DNA from: Bufo bufo
Taxonomy: Eukaryota > Chordata > Amphibia > Anura > Bufonidae
Length of the DNA: 64,000 nucleotides
Reading direction: 5' to 3'
NCBI RefSeq assembly: GCF_905171765.1
Contig: NC_053391.1
Coordinates: 655,869,750-655,933,749 of the forward strand
In this document: piece after piece, positions 9,867 through 19,507 of the stretch
Layout: every line of letters begins with the position of its first letter
Position numbering within the stretch: the first letter of the stretch is position 1
Translations under genes and position numbers: made by a program
Notes under the pieces: model-generated
What the model was told of the DNA's origin: nothing
Databases searched by the model: none
Seen by the model: the letters and a program-made list of their open reading frames with translations, nothing else

Positions 9867-10997
9867 CAGTGGATATAAAAAGTCTACACACCCCTGTTAA
9901 AATGTCAGGTTTCTGTGATGTAAAAAAAAATTAGACAAAGATAAATCATTTCAGAACTTTTTCCACCTTTAATGTGACCTATAAACTGTGCAACTCAATT
10001 GAAAAACAAACTGAAATCTTTTAGGTAGAGGGAAGAAAAAATATAAAAATAAAATAATATGGTTGCATAAGTGTGCACACCCATAAACTAATACTTTTAG
10101 TTTAATTAAAACACTCCAAATCTGTCAGATTGCGAGGGCATCTCCTGTGCACAACCCTCTTCAGATCACCCCAACAGATTTTCAATCGGATTCAGGTCTG
10201 GGCTCTGGCTCGGCCATTCCAAAACTTTAATCTTCTTCTGGTGAAGCCATTCCTTTGTTGATTTGGATGTATGCTTTGGGTCGTTGTCATGTTGAAAGAT
10301 GAAGTTCCTCTTCATGTTCAGCTTTCTAGCAGAAGCCTGAAGGTTTTGTGCCAATATTGACTGGTATTTGGAACTGTTCATAATTCCCTCTAGCTTAACT
10401 AAGGCCCCAGTTCCAGCTGAAGAAAAACAGCCCCTTGGCATGATGCTGCCACCACCATGCTTCACTGTGGGTATGGTGTTCTTTTGGTGATGTTTTTGCG
10501 CCAAACATATATTTTGGAATTATGGCCAAAAAGTTCAACCTTGGTTTCATCAGACCATAACACCTTTTCCCAAATGCTTTTGGGAGACTTCAGATGTGTT
10601 TTTGCAAAATGTAGCTTGGCTTGGATGTTTTTCTTCGTAAAAAAAGGCTTTCGTCTTGCCACTCTACCCCATAGCCCAGACATATGAAGAATACGGGAGA
10701 GTGTTGTCACATGTACCACACAGCCAGTACTTGCCAGATATTCCTGCAGTTCCTTTAATGCTGTAGGCCTCTTGGTAGCCTCCCAGACCAGTTTTCTTCT
10801 CGTCTTTTCATCAATTTTGGAGGGGCGTCCAGTTCTTGGTAATGTCACTGTTGTGCCATATTTTCTCCACTTGATGATGACTGTCTTCACTGTGTTCCAT
10901 GGTATATCTAATGTCTTGGAAATTCTTTTGTACCCTTCTCCTGACTGATACATTTTAACAATGAGATCCCTCTGATGCTTTGGAAGCTCTCTGTGGA
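9867..10997 (-). mobile_element. Truncated Tc1-like transposon, DD34E type
   Basis: The left terminus follows TA at 9865-9866 and begins CAGTGGATATAAAAAGTC. The element is read on the minus strand and stops at 10998, where the LTR of gypsy copy A begins. The other terminus was not found beyond the gypsy block. The retrotransposon therefore inserted into this older element, and the far end was lost in the later rearrangement. Confidence 0.8.
10130..10997 (-). pseudogene. Tc1 transposase remnant, frameshifted
   Basis: Minus-strand reading gives an N-terminal HTH part (ATG at 10953, with in-frame residues upstream to the LTR junction), then LWSDET, then a shift to a second frame (10166-10504) with FQHDNDPKH and [10 protein letters not shown]. 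There are 34 residues between the second D and the E, the classical DD34E spacing. An extra base near 10160 breaks the frame again just after NPIENL, and the last C-terminal residues follow in another frame. It is clearly inactive. Confidence 0.85.
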
Positions 10998-11536
10998 TGT
11001 CACAGCCAGACAGTTGAGAAGCTCTGACAGGAGCCTTTCAGATCCTCCTCCTTGAATTTCTTTGTTTTGGTTTAGTTCCTCATCTCGTTAGTCTATCTCA
11101 GCTGTCATGCAGTTGGACTGATTGCTGCCCTTTAAGTTCCTCCCCAGAATGCAGTAGTGTGCGGCTTATACAACTTCCTGGAGTGTGTGTGCATGCTGTT
11201 CCTAGTTCCCAGTCCACAGTCCCCAGTCGTCTGCAAGATAAGTTCTGTTTATGTATTTATGATTTTCTGTTTTCTGGATCCAGGTGACCCTGACTCCCTC
11301 CGTGTCTGTGTAGGGAGCCGGTGGTCGTGTCCCCTCACTATTGTAGGGTCTTCAGGTGTAGATAGTCGAGGTACGTGGATATGCGCCCATCCACCTTTGG
11401 GGTGGTCGCATAGGCTGAGCAATAAGGGAGAGCGGCAGGTCTCTTGCAGGGGTCTCCCCTTTTGTTCCTTAGTTGTGGATCCAGTGAGTCATTGTTTTTA
11501 TTGTATTGTCTTGTTTCCTGTACACCATCCGTGACA
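10998..11536 (+). repeat. 5' LTR of gypsy copy A
   Basis: Begins TGTCACAGCC and ends CCGTGACA, giving TG...CA borders and about 539 bp. It is similar but clearly diverged from the LTRs of copy B (15289-15678, 23251-24481) over blocks such as TTTCTTTGTTTTGGTTT and CAGGTGACCCTGACTCC. A TATA-like TTTAAG at 11131 lies about 30 bp before the presumed transcript start. The matching 3' LTR has been lost. Confidence 0.85.
11131..11170 (+). promoter_or_regulatory. Presumed promoter and RNA start of gypsy A
   Basis: TTTAAG at 11131 is followed about 30 bp later by GCGGCTTATA at 11161-11170. That decamer is exactly complementary to the primer-binding site at 11538-11547, as expected if the RNA 5' end folds back to prime. 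In copy B the equivalent region has TTTATATT about 28 bp before GCGGTTTATA. The start is inferred from this pairing and not measured. Confidence 0.55.
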
Positions 11537-11548
11537 TTATAAGCCGCC
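11537..11548 (+). promoter_or_regulatory. Self-primer binding site, gypsy A
   Basis: TTATAAGCCGCC directly after the LTR. It has no TGG start matching a tRNA 3' end. Ten bases pair with GCGGCTTATA in the LTR (11161-11170). Tf1 and vertebrate sushi elements are known to self-prime in this way. Confidence 0.65.
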
Positions 11549-11563
11549 AAAACCGTCTCAAGC

Positions 11564-14188
11564 ATGGATCCGGTTTCACTTTTGGCTGAGCGCTTCCAGG
11601 GTCTTTCATTGGAGGTAGCTGATCTCCGTAAGACTTTTTCTCAGTTTCAAGTGACCGGTTCAGCTTGCGTTCATGGAGTTTGTTCTGAGCCTAAGATCTC
11701 GCTCCCGGATACGTTCTCCGGGGGTAGTGAGTATTTTGTGCGTTTTAGAGAGGCTTGCAAACTCCATTTTCGCCTTCTTCCCCATTCCTCTGGTGATGAT
11801 AAACGGAGGGTGGGGATCATTATATCACTGCTCAGGGGTAACGCTCAATCCTGGGCCTTTTCGCTGCCGGAGGGGGCACGGCCCCTCCGTTCAGTGGATG
11901 AATTCTTTTTAGCCCTGGGTCAGATATATGATGATCCGGATCGTATTGCTCTGGCTGAGTCTAGACTACGTCTGTTATGCCAGGGTAAACAATCCGCAGA
12001 GATATACTGCTCAGAATTTCGGAGATGGGCAGCTGATACTGGTTGGAATGATGCTGCACTCCGAAGTCAATTTTGCCATGGTCTTTCAGAGAGATTGAAA
12101 GATGCATTTGCCTTTCATGAGAGACCTACCTCCTTGGATTCTGCTATGCCTCAGGCCGTTCGTATTGACAGGCGTCTTAGAGAGAGAGGAGAGATCTCTC
12201 CTTCCTGTCATACTCAGTCCCGGGACAGTGCAGCGGTCTCTTTCTGTGCGCAGGGGTCTCAGTCGCTGTCAGCCCCTTCTGAGGAGGAGCCCATGCAGCT
12301 GGGGTTGATTGCCTCTGACAATAGAAGATTCAGCCCGCATGGGAGGGTTTGTTTTTGTTGTGGAGGTATAAATCATTTGACAAATGTTTGTCCCTCTAGG
12401 AGATTCAGGCAGTTTTCTGGGAGTAATAAAGAAACAAAAAGGAAAAAATCTTTTAAAAATGTTCCGTCTGTTACTATTGGCAGGGTTGAGGCGGAAATTG
12501 AAGGTTTTCCGTTTGCTTGTAGTTCCCGTTTTGTCCTGCCTGCTAGGGTGGCGCTAGAGAGCAAAAGCATTTTTTGTGAGATTTTTGTGGATAGTGGAGC
12601 AGCTGTCAATCTCATTGATAATCAATTTGCAATAACTCATGGTTTCCAGCTATGCACTTTGGGAAAGGATATTCCTGTTTTTGCTATTGATTCCGCTCCA
12701 CTTTCTCAGAAATCATTAAAGGGCATAGTTCACAATATCCGTTTAATTGTGAGTGATGCTCATGTTGAGGATGTGTCATGTTTCGTCCTTAGCGGTTTGC
12801 CTACTCCTCTAGTGTTGGGGCTACCCAGGCTCACTAAACATAACCCCACCATTGATTGGCAAGCGAGGCAAATAAATGGTTGGAGTGACTTTTGCAGAGA
12901 GAATTGCCTCATGACATCTGTTTCTGAGGTTTCTACTAAGACTGTACCACCTTTCCTCTCTGAATTTTCGGATGTCTTCTCTGAGAGTGGAGTTCAGGAT
13001 TTGCCCCCGCACAGGGAGTACGATTGCCCTATTAATCTCATCCCAGGCGCCAAGCTGCCTAAATCTCGTTTATACAATCTTTCCCAACCTGAGAGGGTCG
13101 CTATGCGTGCTTATATCTCTGAGAGTCTGAGAAAAGGACACATACGACCCTCGAAGTCACCTGTTGCCGCTGGTTTTTTCTTTGTTGAGAAAAAAGATGG
13201 TTCTTTAAGACCTTGTCTGGATTTCAGGGAGCTGAACAGTATCACTATTCGTGACCCTTATCCGCTTCCTCTGATCCCGGACCTGTTTAACCAGGTTGTT
13301 GGGGCTAAAGTCTTTTCCAAATTAGACCTAAGAGGGGCATACAACCTGGTCAGGGTCAGAGAAGGAGACGAATGGAAGACGGCTTTCAATACCCCTGAGG
13401 GCCATTTTGAGAATTTGGTTATGCCTTTTGGTTTGATGAATGCCCCAGCCGTTTTTCAGCATTTCGTGAACAGCATTTTTTATCATTTAATGGGAAAATT
13501 TGTATTAGTGTATTTGGATGACATTTTGATTTTTTCTCCTGATTTCAAGACTCATAAGGAACATTTACGTCAGGTCTTGCTCATCCTGCGGGAGAATAAA
13601 TTATACGCGAAACTGGAAAAATGTGTGTTTGCGGTTCCAGAAATTCAATTTCTGGGGTTTCTTCTCTCCGCTTCTGGTTTTCGCATGGACCCCGAGAAGG
13701 TCCGCGCTGTGCTTGAGTGGGAGCTTCCTGAGAATCAGAAGGCGCTGATGCGTTTTTTGGGCTTTGCCAATTATTACAGGAAATTTATTTTGAATTATTC
13801 CTCTGTTGTTAAACCACTCACTGATATGACCAGAAAGGGGGTAGATTTTTCTTCCTGGTCGGTAGAGGCGCGTAAGGCCTTTTCTAATATCAAGGAGAGT
13901 TTTGCTTCCGCTCCCATCCTGGTACAACCTGATATTTCGTTACCCTTCATAGTTGAGGTTGATGCTTCTGAGGTAGGGGTGGGTGCGGTCTTGTCTCAGG
14001 GTTCCTCTCCTGCCAAATGGCTACCGTGTGCCTTTTTCTCAAAGAAACTCTCCTCCGCAGAGAGAAATTATGATGTGGGAGATAGGGAATTGTTGGCCAT
14101 CAAGTTGGCTTTTGAAGAATGGCGCCATTGGCTAGAGGGAGCCAGACACCCTATTACTGTGTTTACTGACCATAAAAATCTGGCCTAA
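11564..14188 (+). pseudogene. Ty3/gypsy chromovirus gag-pol, copy A first part
   Basis: An 874-aa frame starting MDPVSLLAERF, 16 bp after the primer site. Gag occupies about residues 1-290 and ends with a CCHC zinc knuckle (CFCCGGINHLTNVC, about 262-275). The aspartic protease motif FVDSGAAVNL is near 342. Reverse transcriptase follows with the YLDD box near 648. RNase H begins near 797 (VEVDASEVGVGAV) and breaks at TDHKNLA. A small deletion at about 14187, judged against copy B, removes codons and creates a stop and frameshift. The protein would otherwise continue into integrase. Gag and pol form one frame, as in the sushi group. Confidence 0.92.
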
Positions 14189-14223
14189 TCTGGCGTCTGA
14201 ACCCGAGACAGGCCAGATGGTCT

Positions 14224-15293
14224 TTGTTCTTTTCAAGGTTTAATTTTGTTGTCACGTTCCGCCCTGGGGTTAAGAATGTGAAGGCAGATGCCCTGTCACG
14301 TTGTTTTCCGGGAGGTGGGAATTTTGAAGACCCGGGTCCCATTTTTGCTGAAGGTGTGGTGGTCTCTGCTCTTTTTCCTGAATTGGAGGCAGAGGTGCAG
14401 GCAGCCCAGTCAGAGGCTCCTGATCTTTGTCCTCCTGGGAGGTTGTTTGTGCCTCTCGCTTTGAGACACAAGATTTTTAAGGAACACCACGATACGGTCC
14501 TTGCTGGGCACCCGGGGGCAAGAGCCACACTGGATCTCATCGCTCGGAGATTCTGGTGGCCTGCGCTTCGTAAGTCGGTTGAGGGTTTTGTGGCAGCTTG
14601 CGAGACTTGCGCTCGTGCCAAAGTCCCTCATTCACGGCCATCAGGTCCTCTCCTTCCCTTACCCATTCCTTCCCGTCCTTGGACACATCTGTCCATGGAC
14701 TTCATAACGGACTTGCCTCGTTCCTCGGGGAAGACTGTGATTCTGGTGGTGGTGGACCGTTTTAGCAAAATGGTGCATTTCATCCCTTTTCCTGGTTTGC
14801 CCAATGCTAAGACGCTGGTGCAGGCATTTATTGACCACATTGTCAAATTGCATGGTATTCCTTCAGACATAGTCTCTGATAGGGGCACGCAGTTTGTTTC
14901 CAGATTCTGGAAGGCTTTCTGTTCTCGCTTGGGGGTTCGGTTGTCATTCTCTTCTGCTTTCCACCCGCAGTCGAATGGCCAGACAGAGCGCGTCAATCAG
15001 AATCTGGAGACATATCTGCGCTGTTTTGTGGCGGAGAATCAGGAGGATTGGTGTTCTTTTTTGTCCCTTGCTGAGTTTGCTTTAAATAACCGTCGTCAGG
15101 AGTCCTCTGATAAGTCACCATTTTTTGGTGCATATGGGTTTCATCCGCAGTTTGGGACTTTCTCGGGAGAGGGGTCTTCTGGTTTACCTGATGAGGACAG
15201 ATTCTCCTCGTCTTTGTCATCTATTTGGCAAAAGATTCAGGATAATCTAAAGAGCATGAGTGAGAGATATAAGCGTGTGGCAGATAAGAGACG
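14224..15293 (+). pseudogene. Integrase part of gypsy A pol
   Basis: This continues pol in a different frame from the upstream part. The end of RNase H is followed by the integrase zinc domain (HHDTVLAGHPGARATLD then CETCARAK) and the catalytic core: D in MDFITDL, D in SDRGTQF, E in NGQTERVNQ, with 35 residues between the last two. The C-terminal region stops at VADKRR, where the DNA passes into an inverted LTR of copy B, so the last residues of the open frame (to 15327) are LTR sequence. The chromodomain is missing. Confidence 0.9.
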
Positions 15294-15678
15294 ATTGCAT
15301 GCCCACGTACCCACGTCACGTGTGTGACACCTGAAAACCCTATAATAGTGAGGGAACACGTCCACCGGCTCCCTGCACTTAATAAGGACAGAGTCAGGGT
15401 CACCTAGATTCAAGCCAGCAAGGAAACACAAATAAAGGAAAAGGACTTATCTGAGGAATCAGCAGTAGCAGCCTCCAGCAGTGAACAACTCATCCAGGAA
15501 GAAGTATAAACCGCAAAGTGAGGCAGTATGGGAGGGAATATAAAGGGAGACAATTAGTGTAAATAGGTGACAGCTGGGAGAAGGAAAGGAGATGACAAAG
15601 TGAAACCAAAACAAAGAACCTCATGCAAGAGGTAGAGAAGAACGTCTAACAGACCTTCTCACAGAACTGGCGGTGACA
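15289..15678 (-). repeat. 3' LTR of gypsy copy B, truncated
   Basis: Inverted relative to copy A. It ends on the plus strand with CGGTGACA at 15678 and lacks about 144 bp that are present at the other side of copy B's 5' LTR (23251-23394). The break with copy A falls in AGACG, shared by both sequences. The polypurine tract GAGGGAGGGGTAC lies just upstream in the minus direction (15679-15691). Confidence 0.85.
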
Positions 15679-16152
15679 GTACCCCTCCCTCTACGGGTGG
15701 ACTCCGGACACTCAGAGACCTATGGAAAGCCCTGATGAGATGAGTGGCCTTAATGTCCGCCACTGGGACCCACATCCTCTCCACAGGACCATAACGCTCC
15801 CAATGAACGAGGTACTGGAGAGAATCGCGGATAATGCGAGAATCCACAATCCTAGAGACCTGGAATTCAAGATTACCATCAACAACAATCGGAGGATGAG
15901 GCAAATAGGAGGGTACAGTGGGTTAGAAATAAGGTTTTAATAGGGACCTGTGAAAAGCATTATGGATCTTCCGAGTCTGAGGAAGATCAAGACGGAAGCA
16001 ACGAGATTGATGACGGACAAGATCTTGTAAGGCCCAATAAACTTAGGACCCAACTTCCAGGAGGGAACCTTCAGTTTGATATTCTTTGTAGACAACTACA
16101 CCAGATCACCCACATTCAGGTCCGGACCAGGCACACGTCTCTTATCCGCCAC
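15659..16152 (-). pseudogene. Gypsy B integrase C-terminus and chromodomain
   Basis: Minus-strand reading from 16152 continues integrase (VADKRR, then KIHNAFHRS-like residues) with frame breaks, then an intact stretch 15659-15904 with a chromodomain: VSRIVDSRI, LVHWERYGPVERMWVP. Chromodomains direct integration to marked chromatin in this clade. The reading ends just inside the LTR. It is separated from the rest of pol by the nested LTR element at 16158-19502. Confidence 0.85.
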
Positions 16153-16157
16153 ACGCT

Positions 16158-16850
16158 TGTAACGGATCACCTGGCACCCCGACTGAGTACCTCCGTTGAC
16201 GGATGCTCCTAGCATTTTCCTGAGGTTTCCAAGCACTCTGGCAGACACCACAATCACCGAACCGAAGCAGCATATAAATCCTCTTCAAGCATATGAATGC
16301 TGTAGACAGTTGAATAGGAAACCATACGAATAGGTTTACACTCCTAGCAGTCAAACTGGGACAGCATACAATAAATCCTCCCCCAAGAATGAGACGACAC
16401 TTCACCTTGAGGGTTAAAACAGGAACTGAACTTTATTTAGACACAGCACACCTACTTTAAACTCCCCAACAGCCTCATTTACATACAATAGGGCACCTAG
16501 AGGTCTCTGGTACAAGGAAGGGTGGGGGCCAGACAATAGCAAGGGCTGATGGGAGATTGAGGAGGGACAGAGCAGCTGGTTTAAACTGGTGTCCCTGCGA
16601 CAACACATTGCTGGAGAAACAATGGGACAGGAAAAAGGGGGAGGAGAAGAGGCACAGAACAACAATGCCTGTAACCTAGCAAACTTTACAGCCAGGGCAA
16701 GATATATACAGTCCACAACACACAGCAATACAAAATACCACATGCCCAAATTGCATTCCATGTACAAATTCACCAGGGGCCATAGTCAGTAGGTAGGAGA
16801 CGGGTAGCCAGGCCTCTCCAATGCCCAGTGGCGAGGCGGGTTCCACCACA
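16158..16850 (-). repeat. 3' LTR of nested element
   Basis: Plus-strand TGTAACGGATCACC to TTCCACCACA, 693 bp. It is nearly identical to the LTR at 18809-19502, with a few substitutions (for example AGCATTTTCC against AGCGTTTTCC), so insertion was fairly recent. The frames across it show no recognisable domain. Confidence 0.92.
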
Positions 16851-16866
16851 TTTCTCCCCTTTCCCA
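16851..16866 (-). promoter_or_regulatory. Polypurine tract of nested element
   Basis: Minus strand GGGAAAGGGGAGAAA immediately before the LTR start TGTGG. This is the standard position and composition of a plus-strand primer. Confidence 0.75.
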
Positions 16867-16948
16867 TTGTCTCATGGATCTACAACTGGGCACAAGCGGC
16901 AGGGGGCCATAGGGACAACTACACCCTTTGAGAAAAGCCGGCTGACTA

Positions 16949-18421
16949 TCAGAGCCCCAGACTGCCTGGAGGTCTGGAGTCTGGATAGCCCTCTCCCCTG
17001 GTTGAACAAAGCTGTTGCTGGGGGGAAGGGGTAACAGGCTCCTCTCTCTGCGACACCCTCCCTTGTTGTAGGGGAAAACAGACTGCCTCTCCTTCCAATA
17101 CATTGTCCTGTTGTTGTGGACCAGGACAGACTGTCCATATCTCCAGTGGTGCAGGTACAGAGACTACGGTCCCATCTGCACTGTTGTGGGGCTTACTGTC
17201 TCCCCTTGGTGTGCTAGGCAAACCACTGGGGCTACCTGGGGAACAGCGGCCAGCGGTGTTCTGCACTGATGCCAGCACTTCTGCTGGGGCGAGGGGGGTA
17301 CAAGCCAGTCCTGTAACAAGGGGGTCGGTGGAGCAGAGGCTAGCGGCTCTCTGCCCTGATGCCAGCTCTTCTGCTGGAGGGACTGGAGTACAGTCCTGCT
17401 GGGTAGTAAGGGGACAAGTAGGGCAGAGGCCAGCGGAGCTCTGTCCAGATGCCAGCTCTTCTGCTGGGAGGGGGCCAGAGGGGGCTGACTCCTCTACTGA
17501 CCCCAGTACCTGGTTTGGAGTTGGCTGTAGAGGGGAGGGGTTGCTTACCTCCTCCTCCTGGTACTGCTGCTGTTGGGGAGAGAGGCCGACTGTCTCCCCT
17601 CCCTGTAAAGCACACTGCCGCTGTGGAGTGAGACCGGCTGTCTCCACTCCCTGTAGTTCACACTGCTGCTGTGGAGTGAGACCGGCTGTCTCCACTCCCT
17701 GTAGTTCACACTGACGCTGTGGAGTCAAACCGGCTGTCTCCCCTCCCTGTAAAGCGCACTGCCGCTGGGAAGGAAGGACGACACACTTCTCTTCATGTAT
17801 TACCCCCATCTGGAGTTGGAGATCTGGACCGGCTCCCCAGTATCTCTGTAGGGCCGGTAGAGCGATCTCGGTCCCATCTCCACCTGCCATCTGTGGGTCT
17901 TCCCCGGACCAGTCGATACGGTCCCTCATTTCTGCGGCTGGTTGGGGAGTAGGAGGTACCGAATGCAGGTTTTCTGATGACTGGCTTAGTTGTTGGAGAG
18001 GGGGAACGAAACTCAACGCTCCCAATGGTGTACAGTCCATAAGCCCCATCAGGTTAGAGACAGGCGGTGTCACTTGATCATATAAGTCCGCATAATTCTG
18101 TTCGATCTCCCACTGCTCTGGTGGTACTTGCAGGGTATAGGGTGACTGACTTGAGCTGACCAGGTGCTGGTAATCCTGCTCCAGTTCCCATTCCTGGACA
18201 GCCAGTTCAATCAGGTCTGGCCTTAGGTCTTCGGCCATAGGGAGATCCAGCACGGCCTCTCTGTAGTCAAATATGTCCCAAAGCCGTGACTCTGCCGCAC
18301 TCCCAAATTCCGGTTCTGCAAAGGCCCCCCATAATAAGCCAGGGCCATTATAATCCTTGCCCTTGGGTTTGTCAAATTTGGCCATTCCGGGAACCCGCTG
18401 AACTGCGTACCAACGTAGCAT
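16949..18421 (-). CDS. Unrecognised repeat-rich ORF of nested element
   Basis: A 490-aa frame, Gln/Glu/Pro-rich, with no transmembrane segment and no reverse transcriptase, protease or zinc-knuckle motif that I can see. The N-terminal part is acidic (AVQEWELEQDYQ). The centre has about five tandem copies of a 20-residue unit (core ETAGLTPQQQCELQG; DNA unit 60 bp, 17570-17770). Further on are three copies of a unit of about 30 residues with PAEELASGQ (17230-17500). It overlaps the upstream 139-aa frame by 50 bp in another frame, so the two may once have been one gag-like protein or may use frameshifting. Function unknown. Confidence 0.6.
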   Translation of the reverse strand: MLRWYAVQRVPGMAKFDKPKGKDYNGPGLLWGAFAEPEFGSAAESRLWDIFDYREAVLDLPMAEDLRPDLIELAVQEWELEQDYQHLVSSSQSPYTLQVPPEQWEIEQNYADLYDQVTPPVSNLMGLMDCTPLGALSFVPPLQQLSQSSENLHSVPPTPQPAAEMRDRIDWSGEDPQMAGGDGTEIALPALQRYWGAGPDLQLQMGVIHEEKCVVLPSQRQCALQGGETAGLTPQRQCELQGVETAGLTPQQQCELQGVETAGLTPQRQCALQGGETVGLSPQQQQYQEEEVSNPSPLQPTPNQVLGSVEESAPSGPLPAEELASGQSSAGLCPTCPLTTQQDCTPVPPAEELASGQRAASLCSTDPLVTGLACTPLAPAEVLASVQNTAGRCSPGSPSGLPSTPRGDSKPHNSADGTVVSVPAPLEIWTVCPGPQQQDNVLEGEAVCFPLQQGRVSQREEPVTPSPQQQLCSTRGEGYPDSRPPGSLGL

Positions 18422-18791
18422 CGAGACCCAGTTCCCTCCATGCCAGTGAATTAAGTTGCCTCACCAATTCCTCCTGGGCCTGTTCTCCCAGCATAGGTAT
18501 CCGTAGGGCCACTCTGGCTTGTAACCGCTGCTCCTTGCTGGGAAGACGTTCACCTCGCCAATGCTGGACACCTTCTAGGGTTTCTTCCCACATCTCTTGT
18601 CGGGCGCTCTCTCTGCAGTCCAACCTGGTTGCCTCTCCTATTGGCTTGACCAGTGGTGCCAAGAGGTTCTGTAACCTCCGGTTACATTCATTTTCTACCT
18701 CGAGCGTTGTCCAGGGACTCGCTGGTTCTATGCCGCTCCATAATAATTCCTGTGTCTCCAGGGTGTTGTTCCTCTCACACCAGGACGCCAT
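18372..18791 (-). CDS. Unrecognised N-terminal ORF of nested element
   Basis: 139 aa if begun at the ATG at 18791 (MASWCERNN), which lies right after the primer-binding site as a gag start would. It is hydrophilic with likely helices (EELVRQLNSLAWRELGL). An upstream extension of the open frame runs into the LTR and is unlikely to be used. It ends in NGQI and overlaps the 490-aa frame. The position suggests a gag-like role, but no capsid or nucleocapsid motif is visible. Either a -1/+1 shift or a mutation separates the two frames. Confidence 0.55.
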   Translation of the reverse strand: MASWCERNNTLETQELLWSGIEPASPWTTLEVENECNRRLQNLLAPLVKPIGEATRLDCRESARQEMWEETLEGVQHWRGERLPSKEQRLQARVALRIPMLGEQAQEELVRQLNSLAWRELGLDATLVRSSAGSRNGQI

Positions 18792-18808
18792 CCCACTGCT
18801 GCCACCAA
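18790..18808 (-). promoter_or_regulatory. tRNA-Leu-type primer-binding site
   Basis: Minus strand TTGGTGGCAGCAGTGGGAT directly after the LTR end. From TGG on it matches the complement of a vertebrate tRNA-Leu (anticodon AAG/TAG type) 3' end, with one mismatch as I recall that sequence. Confidence 0.65.
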
Positions 18809-19502
18809 TGTAACGGATCACCTGGCACCCCGACTGAGTACCTCCGTTGACGGATGCTCCTAGCGTTTTCCTGAGGTTTCCAAGCACTCTGGCAGACACC
18901 ACAATCACCGAACCGAAGCAGCATATAAATCCTCTTCAAGCATATGAATGCTGTAGACAGTTGAATAGGAAACCATACGAATAGGTTTACACTCCTAGCA
19001 GTAGAACTGGGACAGCATACAATAAATTCTCCCCCAAGAATGAGACGACACTTCACCTTGAGGGTTAAAACAGGAACTGAACTTCATTTAGACACAGCAC
19101 ACCTACTTTAAACTCCCCAACAGCCTCATTTACATACAATAGGGCACCTAGAGGACTCTGGTACAAGGAAGGGTGGGGGCCAGACAATAGCAAGGGCTGA
19201 TGGGAGATTGAGGAGGGACAGAGCAGCTGGTTTAAACTGGTGTCCCTGCGACAACACATTGCTGGAGAAACAATGGGACAGGAAAAAGGGGGAGGAGAAG
19301 AGGCACAGAACAACAATGGTCTGTAACATAGCAAACTTTACAGCCAGGGCAAGATATATATAGTCCACAACACACAGCAATACAAAATACCACATGCCCA
19401 AATTGCATTCCACGTACAAATTCACCAGGGGCCATAGTCAGTAGGTAGGAGGCGGGTAGCCAGGCCTCTCCAATGCCCAGTGGCGAGGCGGGTTCCCCCA
19501 CA
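18809..19502 (-). repeat. 5' LTR of nested element
   Basis: 694 bp, TG...CA borders, same sequence as 16158-16850 with few differences. Transcription runs on the minus strand. The primer-binding site and first ORF follow at once downstream (18808 and lower). Confidence 0.92.
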
Positions 19503-19507
19503 ACGCT

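Larger units (their letters stand above)
16158..19502 (-). mobile_element. Non-autonomous LTR retrotransposon nested in gypsy B
   Basis: A complete 3345-bp insertion. The target duplication ACGCT is at 16153-16157 and 19503-19507. LTRs lie at both ends, with a primer-binding site and polypurine tract in minus-strand order. Removing it and one ACGCT makes the integrase of copy B continuous, so it is younger than B. The interior encodes two overlapping frames with no reverse transcriptase, protease or integrase. Replication would need enzymes from another element. Confidence 0.93.

Noticed and set aside
15689..15940. 72-aa plus-strand frame opposite the chromodomain
   Set aside because: It is the antisense shadow of the gypsy B chromodomain region.
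17103..17952. Plus-strand frames of 203 and 77 codons (rich in SSAGG and VSTPCSSH)
   Set aside because: Antisense of the repeat-rich ORF of the nested LTR element. The repeats keep both strands open. Element orientation is fixed by the primer site and polypurine tract.
18775..19056. 93-aa frame in the LTR (and its twin at 16142-16405)
   Set aside because: Lies wholly in LTR sequence, differs between the two LTRs by frame-neutral chance, and has no recognisable domain.
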